From Ignavibacterium sp. (GTDB lineage: Bacteria; Bacteroidota; Ignavibacteria; Ignavibacteriales; Ignavibacteriaceae): a stretch of DNA of 64,000 bases. This document shows positions 1 through 9,896 of the stretch, one piece after another. Position numbers and translations under genes: made by a program. The DNA is taken from contig JAGXRK010000053.1 of the NCBI GenBank assembly GCA_018335755.1, forward strand, positions 62,001 through 126,000, in the 5' to 3' direction. The notes beneath the pieces are model-generated. The model was not told where the DNA came from and did no database searches. It saw only the letters and a program-made list of their open reading frames with translations. Every line of letters begins with the position of its first letter. Position 1 is the stretch's first letter.

Positions 1-1388
1 TTCTCAACAGGATAATTTGCCTGATTCCAGCCGTTAAATCCACAGGTTAAATTAACTACATTATCAAACCCTGCGCTTAGTAAAACACTAGCTGCAATTG
101 CGGAACGATCACCGCTGGCGCAATGAACAACAATTTTTTTATTTGCCGGAAGTTTGTGAAGATTATCAACAATATAACCCGAAGGAATATTAATAGCATT
201 TGGAATATGCGAAGTTTCAAATTCTGATTTACCTCTTACGTCAAGCACAAAATAGTCATTAAGATTATCATTAAGTTCGTGAACAGTAAGCTGGCTCAAG
301 GTTTTTAATTCATATCCTGCATTTGAAATTTTATCAATATCATTTACATACCCCACAATATTATCAAGACCAATTCGGATTAATGCTTTTGTAAGATCTT
401 CAATTCTTTCATCGCGTGTAATCAATAAAAAAGGATTTTGATAATCTAAAATCCATCCAGCCCAGGTGCTAAATACAGAGTTATCCTGAATATTAATACT
501 ATCAGGGAAATGTCCACCAGCAAAAGATATTTTATTTCTAGTATCAATAATCTTAACACCTGCTTCAGCATGCTGTTCAAACTGCTGAATACTTAACCTT
601 CCGGGACGAGGTATTGAACCAAGCACTTTAGGACCAATTTTATTAAGTTTTTTCATCATTGCAAAGTACTTTGGCGGTTCGGGCTGCCCATCTAAAAGTG
701 TTCTTACAAATTCTTCTTCATCTTCTATATTCAATCCCCAATTTGCAATTTTTTCATAACCTACAGTTGAACTTGGAACGGCTCCGAGTGCCTTACCGCA
801 GGCTGAACCGGCACCGTGCCCGGGCCAAAGCTGAATAAAATCATCTAATGCTTTAAATCTTTTTAATGATTGAAACATTTGATGTGCAGCTTTTTCCTGT
901 GTACCTGTAATTCCGGCAGCTTTTTCTAACAGATCCGGTCTGCCAATATCACCAACAAAAACAAAGTCACCTGTGAAGATCATAACAGGTTTATTAGATG
1001 CCGGTGCATCTGTCAACAGGAAAGAAATGTGTTCTGGTGTATGCCCCGGTGTGTGTAATACTTCAAGTATAAGATTTCCTACTTTAATTTTATCCCCATC
1101 TTTTAATCCTATATGATCGAACTGATACTGCCAGTCAGCGCCACCTTCATCAGATAAGAAGACTTTCGCGCCAGTGGATGCAGCAAGTTCACGAGTGCCG
1201 CTAAGAAAATCAGCGTGAATATGAGTTTCTGTAATGTGGGTAATAGTTAAACTTTCCTGTTCAGCAATTTCAAGATAGGTATCTATATCTCTTTTAGGAT
1301 CGATAACAATGGCTTCTTTAGTTGCCTGGCATCCAATGATATAGCTTGCCTGAGCTAATCCTTTTTCATAAATGTGTTTAAAGAACAT
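1..1388 (-). CDS. MBL-fold hydrolase/rhodanese fusion, persulfide-dioxygenase-like (partial, 3' end off window)
   Basis: Translating the minus strand from the ATG at 1388 gives about 462 codons with no stop before the window edge, so the C-terminus is missing. The N-terminal ~240 residues are a metallo-beta-lactamase fold with the metal motif THIHADFLSG, then HTPGHTPEH and a later GDFVFVGDIGRPDL. Two rhodanese-like domains follow; the last carries VVHCASGDRS with the expected cysteine. This architecture is known from bacterial persulfide dioxygenase and polysulfide-handling proteins of sulfide detoxification. It is the third gene of a minus-strand operon with a rhodanese and a TauE permease. 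Family is clear; the exact substrate is inferred. Confidence 0.85.
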   Translation of the reverse strand, partial: MFFKHIYEKGLAQASYIIGCQATKEAIVIDPKRDIDTYLEIAEQESLTITHITETHIHADFLSGTRELAASTGAKVFLSDEGGADWQYQFDHIGLKDGDKIKVGNLILEVLHTPGHTPEHISFLLTDAPASNKPVMIFTGDFVFVGDIGRPDLLEKAAGITGTQEKAAHQMFQSLKRFKALDDFIQLWPGHGAGSACGKALGAVPSSTVGYEKIANWGLNIEDEEEFVRTLLDGQPEPPKYFAMMKKLNKIGPKVLGSIPRPGRLSIQQFEQHAEAGVKIIDTRNKISFAGGHFPDSINIQDNSVFSTWAGWILDYQNPFLLITRDERIEDLTKALIRIGLDNIVGYVNDIDKISNAGYELKTLSQLTVHELNDNLNDYFVLDVRGKSEFETSHIPNAINIPSGYIVDNLHKLPANKKIVVHCASGDRSAIAASVLLSAGFDNVVNLTCGFNGWNQANYPVE

Positions 1389-1397
1389 ACATCCTCC

Positions 1398-1742
1398 TTA
1401 TAATCCTTGCTCTAAGGGTTCATACCAATCAAGAATTCCACTCTGTAAATTGTAGACAGTTTGAAATCCCACTCTTAACATTGCCATCCCGGCATGATAA
1501 CTTCTATTGCCGCTTCGGCAATAAACGTAATAATTTTTTGATTTATCCAACTCTTCAATTTCCTGCAGAAAGGCTGGACTCATTATATCAATCAACTTTG
1601 AACCGGGAATATGACCTTCTGCATATTCACCCTTAGTTCTTACATCCAGAATGACTGAATTAGAATCATTCTTAAATTTATCAGAAAAAGTTAATGAATC
1701 TACATTCATAACTTTAGCTGAATTGTTTGTTTCTTTGAACAT
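1398..1742 (-). CDS. Single-domain rhodanese-like sulfurtransferase
   Basis: This 114-residue protein is one rhodanese domain. The active-site loop reads YCRSGNRS, with the catalytic cysteine about residue 75, and the N-terminal half has the usual LDVRTKGEYAEGHIPGS motif. A GGAG ribosome-binding site lies just before the ATG. It has no signal peptide, so it is likely cytoplasmic. It lies between a TauE/SafE permease and an MBL-rhodanese fusion, only 9 bases from the latter, so it probably carries persulfide sulfur between substrates and the dioxygenase-like enzyme. The physiological donor and acceptor cannot be read from sequence. Confidence 0.88.
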   Translation of the reverse strand: MFKETNNSAKVMNVDSLTFSDKFKNDSNSVILDVRTKGEYAEGHIPGSKLIDIMSPAFLQEIEELDKSKNYYVYCRSGNRSYHAGMAMLRVGFQTVYNLQSGILDWYEPLEQGL

Positions 1743-1768
1743 TATTTCTCCTTATTTTTATCAATATT

Positions 1769-2563
1769 TTACTGCAGAAATAGTTCTTTACCAATGATAT
1801 AAATTCCCATTACCATAACAAACCAACCAAAAGCCGGTTTAAGTCTCTGAGAAGAAATAAATTTAGATAGATAACCTCCTGCAAAAATTCCGCTGACAGC
1901 AAGCAAAGAAACTATAAAGAGCAACATCCAATCTATTTCTCTTTGTATTCCTAAATCTCCTGTAAAACCAATTAAAGATTTTGCAGCAATAATAAGCAGG
2001 GAGGTTCCAACTGCCATTTTCATAGGTAGTTTTGCAAGTAAAACGAGTGCTGGAATAATCAAAAAACCTCCGCCAGCCCCAACTAGTCCGGTTAAAATAC
2101 CAACAATAAATCCTTCAGTCATTATTAATGGATAGTTAAATATCTGTTCAGTTCCAGTAATGTCAGGTTTATTATTCTTTATCATTGAGATTGCGGCAAG
2201 AATCATAAGTACTGAAAAAAATATCATCACAAAAAGGTTTTTTGTGAATTCAAATTCACCTAATGTAAAAAGCATATCAGGAATAGATGGCAGAATGTAT
2301 TTTCGTGTAAGGAATACTGCAATAAACGAAGGAACAGAAAAAACAATTGCTGTTTTATATGATACAAGATCTTTATGCATATAAGATGCAGAACCGACCA
2401 AACTAGTTAAACCCACAATAAATAAAGAATAAGCAGTTGCTGTCACTGGCTCTACATTAAACAAATAAACCAACACAGGAACTGTGAGTATTGAGCCACC
2501 GCTGCCGATTAAACCGAGTGAAATACCAATTAGTATTGCCGATATATATCCTAATAATTCCAT
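1769..2563 (-). CDS. TauE/SafE-family sulfite/anion exporter permease
   Basis: The 264-residue protein is almost entirely hydrophobic with about eight membrane segments. It shows the duplicated glycine-rich signatures of the TauE/SafE family: GLIGSGGSILTVPVLVY near the N-terminus and GLVGAGGGFLIIPALVL in the second half. Members export sulfite, sulfoacetate or other small anions across the inner membrane. It is the first gene of the minus-strand operon with two rhodanese-containing proteins, which supports export of sulfite or thiosulfate made during sulfide or persulfide oxidation. The transported ion is inferred from context. Confidence 0.85.
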   Translation of the reverse strand: MELLGYISAILIGISLGLIGSGGSILTVPVLVYLFNVEPVTATAYSLFIVGLTSLVGSASYMHKDLVSYKTAIVFSVPSFIAVFLTRKYILPSIPDMLFTLGEFEFTKNLFVMIFFSVLMILAAISMIKNNKPDITGTEQIFNYPLIMTEGFIVGILTGLVGAGGGFLIIPALVLLAKLPMKMAVGTSLLIIAAKSLIGFTGDLGIQREIDWMLLFIVSLLAVSGIFAGGYLSKFISSQRLKPAFGWFVMVMGIYIIGKELFLQ

Positions 2564-2690
2564 TAACTGATTATTTTTGTAAAAACTTAATTATTATGAG
2601 GCGTGTGATGTAGAAGTATGAAATTGGATTCGAAAAAAACTATCGGACATAGAATAAAATGACTAATCAGTCAGAATAATGATATGCGAG

Positions 2691-2722
2691 GTTTTATTTG
2701 ATTAATTGACAGCATATATTTG
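2691..2722 (+). promoter_or_regulatory. Putative Bacteroidota-type promoter for the lpd-lipB-E1-E2-lipA operon
   Basis: TATATTTG at 2715-2722 matches the Bacteroidota -7 element TAnnTTTG. A T-rich stretch (gttttatttg) lies where the -33 TTTG is expected, but the match there is weak. A transcript starting about 7 bases downstream would have a 5' leader of about 25 nt. This is weaker than the other TTG-N20-TAnnTTTG sites in the window. Confidence 0.35.
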
Positions 2723-2754
2723 GCCTCAGGAAAACTTAATTTAGGAAGCAAATA

Positions 2755-4158
2755 ATGTCAAAACACTACGAAATAGCAATATTAGGTGGAGGTCCGGGTG
2801 GTTATGTAGCAGCTATACGAGCCGGCCAATTAGGAATCAAAACAGTAGTAATTGATAAAGATAAACTTGGTGGTGTCTGCCTTAATTGGGGATGTATTCC
2901 TACAAAATCTCTATTAAAAAACGCAGAAATTTTCGACACTATTCAGAATCATGGAAAAGACTTTGGTATTTACGCCAAGGACCTCAGTTTTAATTTTAAT
3001 GAAATAATTAAACGCAGTAGAGATATTTCTGACAGAATAACTAAAAATGTTGAACTGCTGGTAAAGAAAAATAAAGTTGATAGAATAAAAGGTTTCGGTA
3101 AGATATCATCAAAAAATCAAATAGAAATTTATGATGATAAGGAAAAGAAAGTCGAAACTATAAGTGCAGATAAGCTTATAATTGCTACCGGTGCCAGACC
3201 GAGATCAGTTGATGCCATTCCTGTTGATAGAAAAAATATCATTACCAGTACGGAAGCAATGAATCTGTCCGAACAACCAAAAGAATTAATTGTAATTGGA
3301 GCCGGAGCGATAGGAATTGAATTTGCATATTTTTATTCTGTACTAGGTACAAAAGTAACAGTTATAGAAATGATGGATAACATTCTGCCCGTTGAAGATG
3401 TTGAAGTTTCGCAGGCACTTGAGAAAAATTTTAAGAAACGCGGTATTGAAATCTTTACTAAATCAACAGTGGAAAAAGCTGAGATTAAAGGTAAAAAGGT
3501 AAAGGTTACAATCAATCAAAACGGTGAGAAAAAAGAACTTACCGCTGATAAAGTTTTGAATGCAATAGGTGTTGTTGGAAATGTAGAAGGTTTTGGTCTT
3601 GAGGAGTTAGGTGTTGAACTTTTTAAGAATCAAATAAAGGTTAATAAAGAAACATACGAAACAAACATACTTGGTATTTACGCAATTGGTGATGTAATCG
3701 GTCCGCCCTGGTTAGCGCACCTAGCATCAGCGGAGGGAATCCATTGTGTGGAGACAATAAAAGGAATTAAAAATCCAGGCGTTGATTATGAAAATATTCC
3801 CGGTTGTACTTACTGCCAGCCTCAGGTTGCAAGTGTTGGGCTTACAGAAAAGAAAGCAAAAGAACTTGGATATGAACTTAAGATAGGTAAGTTTCCATTT
3901 ATGGCTAGCGGAAAAGCTTTTGCAGTTGGAGAAAGGGAAGGATTTGTGAAACTAATTTTCGATGCAAAATATGGTGAACTGCTCGGAGGTCATATAATAG
4001 GCTCGGAAGCAACAGAACTTATAGCCGAGGTTGCCTTAGCACGTGCAATGGAAGCTACCGGACATTCGATAATTAAAACAATCCACGCTCATCCAACTTT
4101 ATCAGAATCAATAATGGAAGCTGCAGCTCAGGCGTATGGTGAAGCAATTCATATTTAA
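2755..4158 (+). CDS. lpdA: Dihydrolipoyl dehydrogenase (E3)
   Basis: This 467-residue flavoprotein reoxidises dihydrolipoamide on E2 with NAD+ in 2-oxoacid dehydrogenase complexes. It begins with the FAD dinucleotide motif GGGPGGYVAAIRAG (11-24), followed by the redox disulfide C42-x4-C47 in CLNWGCIPTK. A second NAD-binding glycine motif (GAGAIGIEFA) lies near 183. The C-terminal dimer interface contains the catalytic pair H446-P447 and E451 in HPTLSE. Length and motifs are canonical. It is the first gene of an operon that also encodes lipB, E1, E2 and lipA, so the operon makes both the complex and its lipoyl cofactor. Confidence 0.97.
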   Translation: MSKHYEIAILGGGPGGYVAAIRAGQLGIKTVVIDKDKLGGVCLNWGCIPTKSLLKNAEIFDTIQNHGKDFGIYAKDLSFNFNEIIKRSRDISDRITKNVELLVKKNKVDRIKGFGKISSKNQIEIYDDKEKKVETISADKLIIATGARPRSVDAIPVDRKNIITSTEAMNLSEQPKELIVIGAGAIGIEFAYFYSVLGTKVTVIEMMDNILPVEDVEVSQALEKNFKKRGIEIFTKSTVEKAEIKGKKVKVTINQNGEKKELTADKVLNAIGVVGNVEGFGLEELGVELFKNQIKVNKETYETNILGIYAIGDVIGPPWLAHLASAEGIHCVETIKGIKNPGVDYENIPGCTYCQPQVASVGLTEKKAKELGYELKIGKFPFMASGKAFAVGEREGFVKLIFDAKYGELLGGHIIGSEATELIAEVALARAMEATGHSIIKTIHAHPTLSESIMEAAAQAYGEAIHI

Positions 4159-4191
4159 TAATTTAAGTTTAATAGTAAGAGCAAAATAAAA

Positions 4192-4902
4192 TTGGTTGAT
4201 GTTAATAATAAAATTCTTTCTTATGCAGATTTAGGTTTTATTGATTATAAAGAAGCATGGGATCTTCAGTATAAAATCCATTCAAGCCGTGTTCGCGGAA
4301 ATGTTAAAGATCATTTTCTGCTTCTTGAACATCCCAACACTTATACTCTTGGTAAAACTGCTGATAAATCCAATCTTATAGAAAATGAAGAGTATCTGAA
4401 AGAAAAAAATATTTCTGTTTATGATATAGATCGTGGAGGTGACATCACTTATCATGGACCCGGCCAAATTGTTGGATATCCTATAATTAATCTTAATGAT
4501 TGGAAACAGGATACACACAAATATCTTCGCGCTCTTGAAGAGATAATAATCAGAGTTTGTTTGGAATTCGGGTTGATTGGAAAAAGAGATCCTGAATATA
4601 CAGGAGTTTGGATTGAGGATAGGAAAATTGCAGCAATAGGAATTAAAGTCAGCCGGTGGGTTACAATGCACGGGTTTGCATTTAATATTAACACAGATCT
4701 TAGTTTGTTTAATGGCATCATTCCCTGCGGAATTTCTGATAAAGCAGTAACCTCATTAAGTAAAGAGATAAATAAAACAGTTGAAATAGATTTTATTAAG
4801 TCATTGATTCTTAAGCACTTTATTGAAGTATTTGAATATAATTCTATAGAATTGATTTCTAAAGATGAACTTTTAGCATTTGAGTTAACTCTCACAAACT
4901 AA
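4192..4902 (+). CDS. lipB: Octanoyltransferase LipB
   Basis: LipB moves octanoyl from acyl carrier protein to lipoyl-domain lysines, the first step of endogenous lipoate synthesis. The 236-residue protein carries the family motif RGGDITYHGPGQ (81-92), the catalytic C179 in PCGISDKAVTS and the conserved K152 in AAIGIKVSRW. The start is a TTG at 4192 with only a weak purine-rich sequence upstream; it aligns well with the family N-terminus. It is followed after 11 bases by the fused E1 gene. The matching sulfur-insertion enzyme lipA closes the same operon. Confidence 0.95.
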   Translation: MVDVNNKILSYADLGFIDYKEAWDLQYKIHSSRVRGNVKDHFLLLEHPNTYTLGKTADKSNLIENEEYLKEKNISVYDIDRGGDITYHGPGQIVGYPIINLNDWKQDTHKYLRALEEIIIRVCLEFGLIGKRDPEYTGVWIEDRKIAAIGIKVSRWVTMHGFAFNINTDLSLFNGIIPCGISDKAVTSLSKEINKTVEIDFIKSLILKHFIEVFEYNSIELISKDELLAFELTLTN

Positions 4903-4913
4903 AAAGGTTTTTA

Positions 4914-7028
4914 ATGGCAAAAAAAGACACAAAAAAAGTTGTTCAAAAAAAGAAGGGAAACGTAAAACCGACTAACGGTAAGGGTGATAATATACAATCA
5001 CTTAAAGCTGGTAAAAAAGAATTTTCAAAAAGTGAATTGTTAAAAATTCTACGAACAATGTTGACCGCACGAACCCTTGACAACAAAGCAATGAACTTAC
5101 TGCGTCAGGGTAAAACATTTTTTCATATTGCTGCTTCAGGTCATGAGGCTGTTCAGCTGGCAATTGGTTTACAGCTTGACCCCAAAAAAGATTGGTTCTT
5201 CCCTTATTACCGTGACCTGGCAACAGTTCTTACTGCTGGTGTAACACCTGAGGAAGTATTTCTTCAAACATTTGCTAAAGCCGATGACCCTGCAAGCGGT
5301 GGAAGACAACTGCCTGTTCATTGGGGATCAACGAGATTTAATATTCCTTCACAATCAAGTCCAACAGGAACTCAATTCTTACAAGCCGTGGGAACTGCAC
5401 TTGCTTCAGTTAAAAAAGGTGAAAATAATGTTTCATACGTAAGCAGTGGTGAAGGAACTACAAGCCAGGGTGAATTTCATGAAGCAGTTAATTGGGCGAG
5501 CAGGGAAAAGTTACCGGTTCTTTTCGTAATCCAAAATAATAAATATGCCATATCAGTTCACGTATCAGATCAGAGTGGAGGTAAAGATAACTCTGTCGCT
5601 GAAATGATGGCAGGTTTTCACAACCTGCATAGAGCAAGAATTGATGGTACAGATTTCTTTGAATCTTTTGAAAAAATACAGGAAGCCGTTGACTATATAA
5701 AGAGCGGTAAGGGTCCTGCACTTATTGAAGCTGAAGTAGTAAGACTTTCTTCACACTCATCCTCAGATGATCAGAAAAAATACCGTGACAATAAAGAAAT
5801 TGAAGAAGAATCTAAAAAATGTCCGATTGAACAATTTTCAAAAATTCTTATTTCAAATGGTTTACTCAACGAAAAAGAATTAGAAAATATTAAAAAGGAA
5901 ATTACTGATGAAATTAATGAAGCAGCAGATATAGCTATTAAAGCTTCAGATCCGCGAAAAGAGGATGCTGAAAAATATGTTTATGATGAAAGCGGTTATC
6001 GCGATACCTTCGATTACGAAGCCACAAATCCATCAGGCGATAAAATAGTTATGGTTGATGCTATCAATCACGCACTTCACGAGGAAATGGAACGGAATCC
6101 AAATATGTACATTTTTGGTGAGGATATAGAAGATGCTAAAGGTGGAGTATTTACTGCAACAAAAGGTTTAACCAAACGATTTACTAAAAAAAGAGTTTTT
6201 AATTCTCCACTTGCAGAGGCAAGTATAATGGGTGTCGCAATTGGAATGACACTCGCTGAATTAAAGCCTGTTGTTGAAATTCAGTTTGGTGATTATATCT
6301 GGCCAGCATTTATGCAAATGAAAGATGAACTTGCAACTATTCGTTACCGTTCAAATAATGCGTGGGAATCTCCTGTTGTTACAAGAGTTGCTGTTGGTGG
6401 ATACATACATGGTGGATTATATCACAGTCAGAATATTGAATCAATATTTGCACACGTTCCGGGAATTTTTATAGCTTATCCAAGCAATGCCGCAGATGCT
6501 AAAGGATTATTAAAAACTGCTTGCAGAATCAAGGATCCGGTATTGTTCTGTGAGCATAAAGGATTATATCGCCAGAGTTATGCTATAACTCCGGAACCCG
6601 ATGAAAATTATCTTGTCCCTTTTGGAAAAGCAAAAGTTGTAAGAGAAGGAACTGATATAACTGTTGTTTCGTGGGGAGTTTCTTTATGGGATTCCGTAAT
6701 TGCTGCAAAAAAACTTGAAGATGAATTTGAATACTCAGTTGAAGTAATTGATCTGAGAACAATTATTCCTTTAGATGAAGAAACAATTTATAAATCAGTA
6801 AAAAAGACTAACAAATTAGTTATTGTTCACGAGGATACTTTTACAGGCGGATTTGGTGGTGAGATTGCATCAAGAGTTGCAGATACCTGCTTCCAGTATT
6901 TAGATGGTCCGGTTAAAAGAATAGCAGCATTGGATACACATATTCCTTATTCACCAATCCTTGAGGCAACGGTGCTTCCAAATCGTGATAGGGTTTATAA
7001 AGGAATAAAAGAATTAATTGAGTATTGA
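4914..7028 (+). CDS. 2-oxoacid dehydrogenase E1, alpha and beta subunits fused
   Basis: A single 704-residue chain holds both halves of a heterotetrameric-type thiamine-diphosphate E1. A lysine-rich, probably disordered start (1-40) precedes the alpha part, whose ThDP motif runs from GEG (179-181) to NNKYAIS (208-214). The phosphorylation-loop-like HSSSDDQKKYR comes later in the alpha part. The beta part (about 375-704) starts at MVDAINHALHEEM and includes GEDIEDAKGGVF and the IQFGDYIWPA segment. The substrate could be branched-chain 2-oxoacids or pyruvate; branched-chain specificity is only a guess from resemblance. It is expressed with its E2 and E3 partners. Confidence 0.9.
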   Translation: MAKKDTKKVVQKKKGNVKPTNGKGDNIQSLKAGKKEFSKSELLKILRTMLTARTLDNKAMNLLRQGKTFFHIAASGHEAVQLAIGLQLDPKKDWFFPYYRDLATVLTAGVTPEEVFLQTFAKADDPASGGRQLPVHWGSTRFNIPSQSSPTGTQFLQAVGTALASVKKGENNVSYVSSGEGTTSQGEFHEAVNWASREKLPVLFVIQNNKYAISVHVSDQSGGKDNSVAEMMAGFHNLHRARIDGTDFFESFEKIQEAVDYIKSGKGPALIEAEVVRLSSHSSSDDQKKYRDNKEIEEESKKCPIEQFSKILISNGLLNEKELENIKKEITDEINEAADIAIKASDPRKEDAEKYVYDESGYRDTFDYEATNPSGDKIVMVDAINHALHEEMERNPNMYIFGEDIEDAKGGVFTATKGLTKRFTKKRVFNSPLAEASIMGVAIGMTLAELKPVVEIQFGDYIWPAFMQMKDELATIRYRSNNAWESPVVTRVAVGGYIHGGLYHSQNIESIFAHVPGIFIAYPSNAADAKGLLKTACRIKDPVLFCEHKGLYRQSYAITPEPDENYLVPFGKAKVVREGTDITVVSWGVSLWDSVIAAKKLEDEFEYSVEVIDLRTIIPLDEETIYKSVKKTNKLVIVHEDTFTGGFGGEIASRVADTCFQYLDGPVKRIAALDTHIPYSPILEATVLPNRDRVYKGIKELIEY

Positions 7029-7144
7029 GTTTAAAGGAATTATCATAATAAAATGATATTATTCATAAATTAAATTCACTAATAAAATCAATAGAAATTA
7101 AAATAACTTAGCCTGAGCCTAAATCTCAGCCTGAAGGAGTGAAG

Positions 7145-8872
7145 ATGGAAGTTATAATGCCCAAAATGGGTGAAAGTGTTAATGAAGGCACAATAATCAA
7201 ATGGCATAAAAAGGTCGGTGATTATGTTAAACGAGATGAGATCATCTTTGAAATCAGCACTGACAAGGTAGATACGGAAATACCATCACCTGAAGAAGGG
7301 GTTTTAAAAGAAATACTTGTTAATGAAGGCGATACTGTTGAGGTTGGAACTGTTGTTGCAAAAATTTCGGATGATGTCGAATCGAAGGGGTCCTCTGAAA
7401 AAAAAGATGATGGGGATGATGGCCAACAAAAATCTGAAATTAAAGAAGAAAAATCTGAGGATAACAAAATAGAATCTGATTCTAAAAAATCTGAAGATGA
7501 AAAGAAAGAAACATTATCAGAAAAGTCATCTTCAAATAAATCATCGGGCAAAACAGTGAATATTGAAATGCCAAAGATGGGTGAATCAGTCATGGAAGGC
7601 ACAATTATCAAATGGCATAAAAAGGTTGGTGATAAAGTAAAAAAGGATGAAACAATATTTGAGATAAGTACAGATAAAGTTGACACCGAAATTCCGTCAC
7701 CGGAAGAAGGAACAATAGTTGAAATTCTTGTAGGTGAACAGGAAACAGTTGAAGTAGGAACTATTGTAGCAAAGATTGGTGTCGGAGCGGATATAAAGAT
7801 TGAGAAGAAAGAAACTTTGGTTGAAACTGAAAAGTCTGATGAAGAAAAATCTTCAATGCATGATCAAGTTGGTAAAGATATTGACATCAGACCTAAAGAG
7901 CAGGGCACAGGTTCAGGATTCTATTCTCCGCTTGTATTGAACATTGCTCAAAAAGAAAACGTTAGCTTTGATGAATTAAAAGATATTGAGGGAAGCGGAC
8001 TTGAAGGAAGGCTGACTAAAAATGATATTCTGGCGTATATTGAAAAGCGTAAATCAAAACCAGATGAAAAGAAAAAAACAGTGACTTCTGAAAAGAAAGA
8101 ATCAGAAAGACCTTCATCTCCTGAATTTACACCTTCAGTAAGCCAGACAAGTTATTCATCAAAAGATGTTGAAAGAATAGCGATGGATAATATCCGCCGG
8201 AAAATTATGGAACACATGATCCATAGCCGAGATACTTCAGTTCATGTTTCTGCATTGATTGAAGTTGATATGACAAAAATACATAATTTCATTCAGCTTA
8301 AAAAAGATGAAATTCATAAAACAGAAAATGTAAAACTGACTTATATGGCTTTTATTGCAGATGCCTGTGTAAGAACATTAAAAAAATATCCACTGGTAAA
8401 TTCAACAATTGATGGAAATACAATTCTTCAAAAGAAATTTATAAACCTTGGAATTGCAGTTGCAATTGAACCTACCGGACTTATCGTACCAAATATTAAA
8501 GGGGCCGGGGATAGAAATATAACCGGACTTGCTAAGGCAATTAACGACCTGGCATACAGATCACGAAATAAGAAATTGACTCCGGATGATATTACAAACG
8601 GAACTTTTACAATAACCAACTACGGAGTCTTCGGGACCATTTTTGGTACACCAATTATAAATCAACCTGAAGTAGCAATTCTTGGAGTAGGTGCTGTACA
8701 GAAAAAGCCCGTTGTAATTGAAGTTGATGGGTCTGATACTTTTGCAATTAGACACATAATGTCTCTCACTCTTTCGCATGATCATAGATTAGTTGACGGA
8801 ATGCTTGGAGGATTGTTCTTAAAATATATGAAAGAAACACTGGAAAACTTCGAACCGGAAGGATTTAATTAG
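7145..8872 (+). CDS. 2-oxoacid dehydrogenase E2, dihydrolipoamide acyltransferase with two lipoyl domains
   Basis: The chain begins with two lipoyl domains, each with the STDKVDTE motif; the lipoylated lysines are about K41 and K178. An acidic Lys/Glu/Ser linker separates them. A peripheral-subunit-binding domain lies near 260-305, and the acyltransferase domain ends with the active-site motif SHDHRLVDG. The start is set at the ATG at 7145 because AAGGAG (7134-7139) lies 5 bases before it; an in-frame GTG at 7139 overlaps that site. The sequence between this gene and E1 is about 115 bases of AT-rich spacer. It forms the core of the complex encoded by its neighbours. Confidence 0.94.
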   Translation: MEVIMPKMGESVNEGTIIKWHKKVGDYVKRDEIIFEISTDKVDTEIPSPEEGVLKEILVNEGDTVEVGTVVAKISDDVESKGSSEKKDDGDDGQQKSEIKEEKSEDNKIESDSKKSEDEKKETLSEKSSSNKSSGKTVNIEMPKMGESVMEGTIIKWHKKVGDKVKKDETIFEISTDKVDTEIPSPEEGTIVEILVGEQETVEVGTIVAKIGVGADIKIEKKETLVETEKSDEEKSSMHDQVGKDIDIRPKEQGTGSGFYSPLVLNIAQKENVSFDELKDIEGSGLEGRLTKNDILAYIEKRKSKPDEKKKTVTSEKKESERPSSPEFTPSVSQTSYSSKDVERIAMDNIRRKIMEHMIHSRDTSVHVSALIEVDMTKIHNFIQLKKDEIHKTENVKLTYMAFIADACVRTLKKYPLVNSTIDGNTILQKKFINLGIAVAIEPTGLIVPNIKGAGDRNITGLAKAINDLAYRSRNKKLTPDDITNGTFTITNYGVFGTIFGTPIINQPEVAILGVGAVQKKPVVIEVDGSDTFAIRHIMSLTLSHDHRLVDGMLGGLFLKYMKETLENFEPEGFN

Positions 8873-8877
8873 ATTTT

Positions 8878-9789
8878 ATGATTAAGATTAATCAACATCA
8901 GCGTGCATTTAAAGAATCTGCTGAAAAAGATACTAAGGATCTAGGCAAAAGACCTGATTGGCTAAAGGTTAAATTACCAACAGGGGATAACTTTAGTGAA
9001 GTTAAAAATCTTATGCGCAGACAGAAACTCAACACTGTGTGTGAAGAAGCAAGATGCCCAAATATTGCTGAGTGCTGGAATCATCGTACTGCAACATTTA
9101 TGATATTGGGTGATACCTGCACAAGAAGCTGCGGTTTCTGCAATGTTAAATTAGGTATGCCTACAGAATTAGATTTTGATGAACCTAAAAGAGTTGTTGA
9201 ATCTGTTATTGAATTGAATTTGCGTCATGTTGTTATAACTTCTGTAAACAGAGATGAATTGAAAGATGGTGGAGCAGCAATCTTTAAAGAATGCGTTAGA
9301 CTTATTCGTGAACAGAAACCGGATTGTACCGTTGAAATACTTATTCCTGATTTTAAAGGAGAAGAATACGCTTTCAATATTATAATGCAAAGCCCACCTG
9401 ATATACTTAATCATAATCTTGAAACCGTACCAAGGTTGTATCATGCTGTGAGACCGCAAGCTAAGTATCAGAGAAGTCTTGATCTTATAGAATGGTTTAA
9501 AAATAAGAAACTCAAAACAAAGAGTGGTATAATGGTAGGTATCGGCGAAAAAAAAGAAGAGGTTTTGGAACTTATGAAAGACCTGGTTTTTAAAGGATGT
9601 GATATTCTTACAATCGGGCAATATCTTCAGCCGACTAAAAATCATTTGCCGGTAGATAGATTTGTAACACCCGAAGAATTCAATATTTATAAAACCGAAG
9701 GTTTAAAAATGGGGTTTAAGATAGTTGAATCCTCTCCGCTAGTAAGAAGTTCTTACCACGCTGATCAGCAAGCACGTGCAATTTTTTAA
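8878..9789 (+). CDS. lipA: Lipoyl synthase LipA
   Basis: LipA is a radical-SAM enzyme that inserts two sulfurs into protein-bound octanoyl groups. The auxiliary cluster ligands are C55, C60 and C66 (CEEARCPNIAEC) and the radical-SAM cluster is C81-x3-C85-x2-C88 (CTRSCGFC). The C-terminal RSSYHA serine motif that ligates the auxiliary cluster is present. At 303 residues it is full length. It starts 5 bases after E2 and ends the operon; the AT-rich gap after it shows no clear terminator hairpin. Confidence 0.97.
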   Translation: MIKINQHQRAFKESAEKDTKDLGKRPDWLKVKLPTGDNFSEVKNLMRRQKLNTVCEEARCPNIAECWNHRTATFMILGDTCTRSCGFCNVKLGMPTELDFDEPKRVVESVIELNLRHVVITSVNRDELKDGGAAIFKECVRLIREQKPDCTVEILIPDFKGEEYAFNIIMQSPPDILNHNLETVPRLYHAVRPQAKYQRSLDLIEWFKNKKLKTKSGIMVGIGEKKEEVLELMKDLVFKGCDILTIGQYLQPTKNHLPVDRFVTPEEFNIYKTEGLKMGFKIVESSPLVRSSYHADQQARAIF

Positions 9790-9896
9790 TTTTTTAATAA
9801 TATTAGAGTATCTGATTAATCTTGTTTATTTAGTAAAAAAGTAACTATTTTGTTTTCACAAAATTCATTTTTATTCATTATTTATTCTATGCTTAC

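Noticed and set aside
7139..7144. GTG start for E2
   Set aside because: It overlaps the ribosome-binding site that correctly spaces the ATG at 7145.
7222..7686. Minus-strand open frame opposite the E2 lipoyl domains
   Set aside because: It is the reverse of a Lys/Glu/Ser-rich coding sequence and has no family match or ribosome-binding site.
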